Origin: Candidatus Curtissbacteria bacterium RIFCSPLOWO2_01_FULL_41_18
Lineage (GTDB): Bacteria; Patescibacteriota; Microgenomatia; Curtissbacterales; GWA2-41-24
NCBI GenBank assembly: GCA_001776475.1
Contig: MFBQ01000035.1
Coordinates: 1 to 5,126, forward strand
DNA: 5,126 nt
Reading direction: 5' to 3'
The translations under genes and the position numbers were made by a program. The notes under the pieces are model-generated. The model was not told the DNA's origin and ran no database searches. It saw only the letters and a program-made list of their open reading frames with translations. Positions 4,986-5,126 of this stretch are shown one piece after another. Every line of letters begins with the position of its first letter. Positions within the stretch are counted from its first letter, which is position 1.

Positions 4986-5126
4986 GATCCCAGTTTGACG
5001 ATTCCGCATTAGTAATTTTTGCAAACATAGTTAACGATACCCAAGGTGTTTCCTACCTGATTGACCAATTGGAGAGCCTTAAGCGGTTTCTTTTTAAAGA
5101 TAAGGAGGGAACAATTTCTAAAAAAA
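4982..5126 (+). CDS. Partial gene after the b-like gene, possibly ATP synthase delta-like
   Basis: Only the first 48 residues are in the window; the frame is open to the edge. The ATG overlaps the preceding stop as ATGA, a typical sign of translational coupling, and no separate ribosome-binding site is seen. The visible part is soluble, without a signal or membrane segment, and is predicted helical (ALVIFANIVND, YLIDQLESLKRFLF). In F-type operons the gene after b is delta, the F1 subunit that contacts the end of b, and a helical N-terminus fits that. I see no delta-specific motif in this fragment, so the name rests on position alone. Confidence 0.4.
   Translation, partial: MRSQFDDSALVIFANIVNDTQGVSYLIDQLESLKRFLFKDKEGTISKK

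Overview
The window looks like a piece of a Candidate Phyla Radiation (Patescibacteria) genome, most plausibly of the Microgenomates type. This is an inference from three things: a leucyl-tRNA synthetase gene carrying several in-frame low-complexity or palindromic insertions (including the heptapeptide cycle NIKYQIS), weak or absent Shine-Dalgarno sequences before every gene, and compact co-directional genes. The standard code with UGA as stop fits the data: the 4443-4985 gene ends in TGA, and reading through it gives only a few codons before another stop.

Layout. Positions 1-780 are AT-rich (25% G+C in the line 241-300, against 45% in the line 781-840). I find no convincing gene there, only short inverted repeats, a TGA-interrupted open stretch and a candidate extended -10 promoter just before leuS. 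Positions 781-3582 hold leuS, a complete but enlarged leucyl-tRNA synthetase (933 aa) whose catalytic, editing, zinc and C-terminal parts are recognisable. At least seven repeat-bearing stretches lie inside it, all kept in frame. After a 52-base gap with a small hairpin come three tightly packed genes on the same strand. The first (3635-4426) is a secreted or membrane protein whose C-terminus looks like an F-type ATP synthase c-subunit hairpin behind a large extracytoplasmic domain. The second (4443-4985) resembles ATP synthase b. The third starts in an ATGA overlap and is cut by the window edge; by position it could be a delta-like subunit.

How the genes fit together. LeuS is a housekeeping enzyme that charges tRNA-Leu. 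The three downstream genes look like the start of an F-type ATPase-like operon in the usual c, b, (delta) order. However, no a-subunit gene precedes them, and the c-like protein lacks the acidic residue in its second helix that carries the proton or sodium ion. The most interesting possibility is therefore a divergent F1-like machine with a modified membrane ring that carries domains outside the cell, rather than an ordinary ATP synthase. This rests on motif reading alone. The genes beyond position 5126 and a structural or profile search would decide it.
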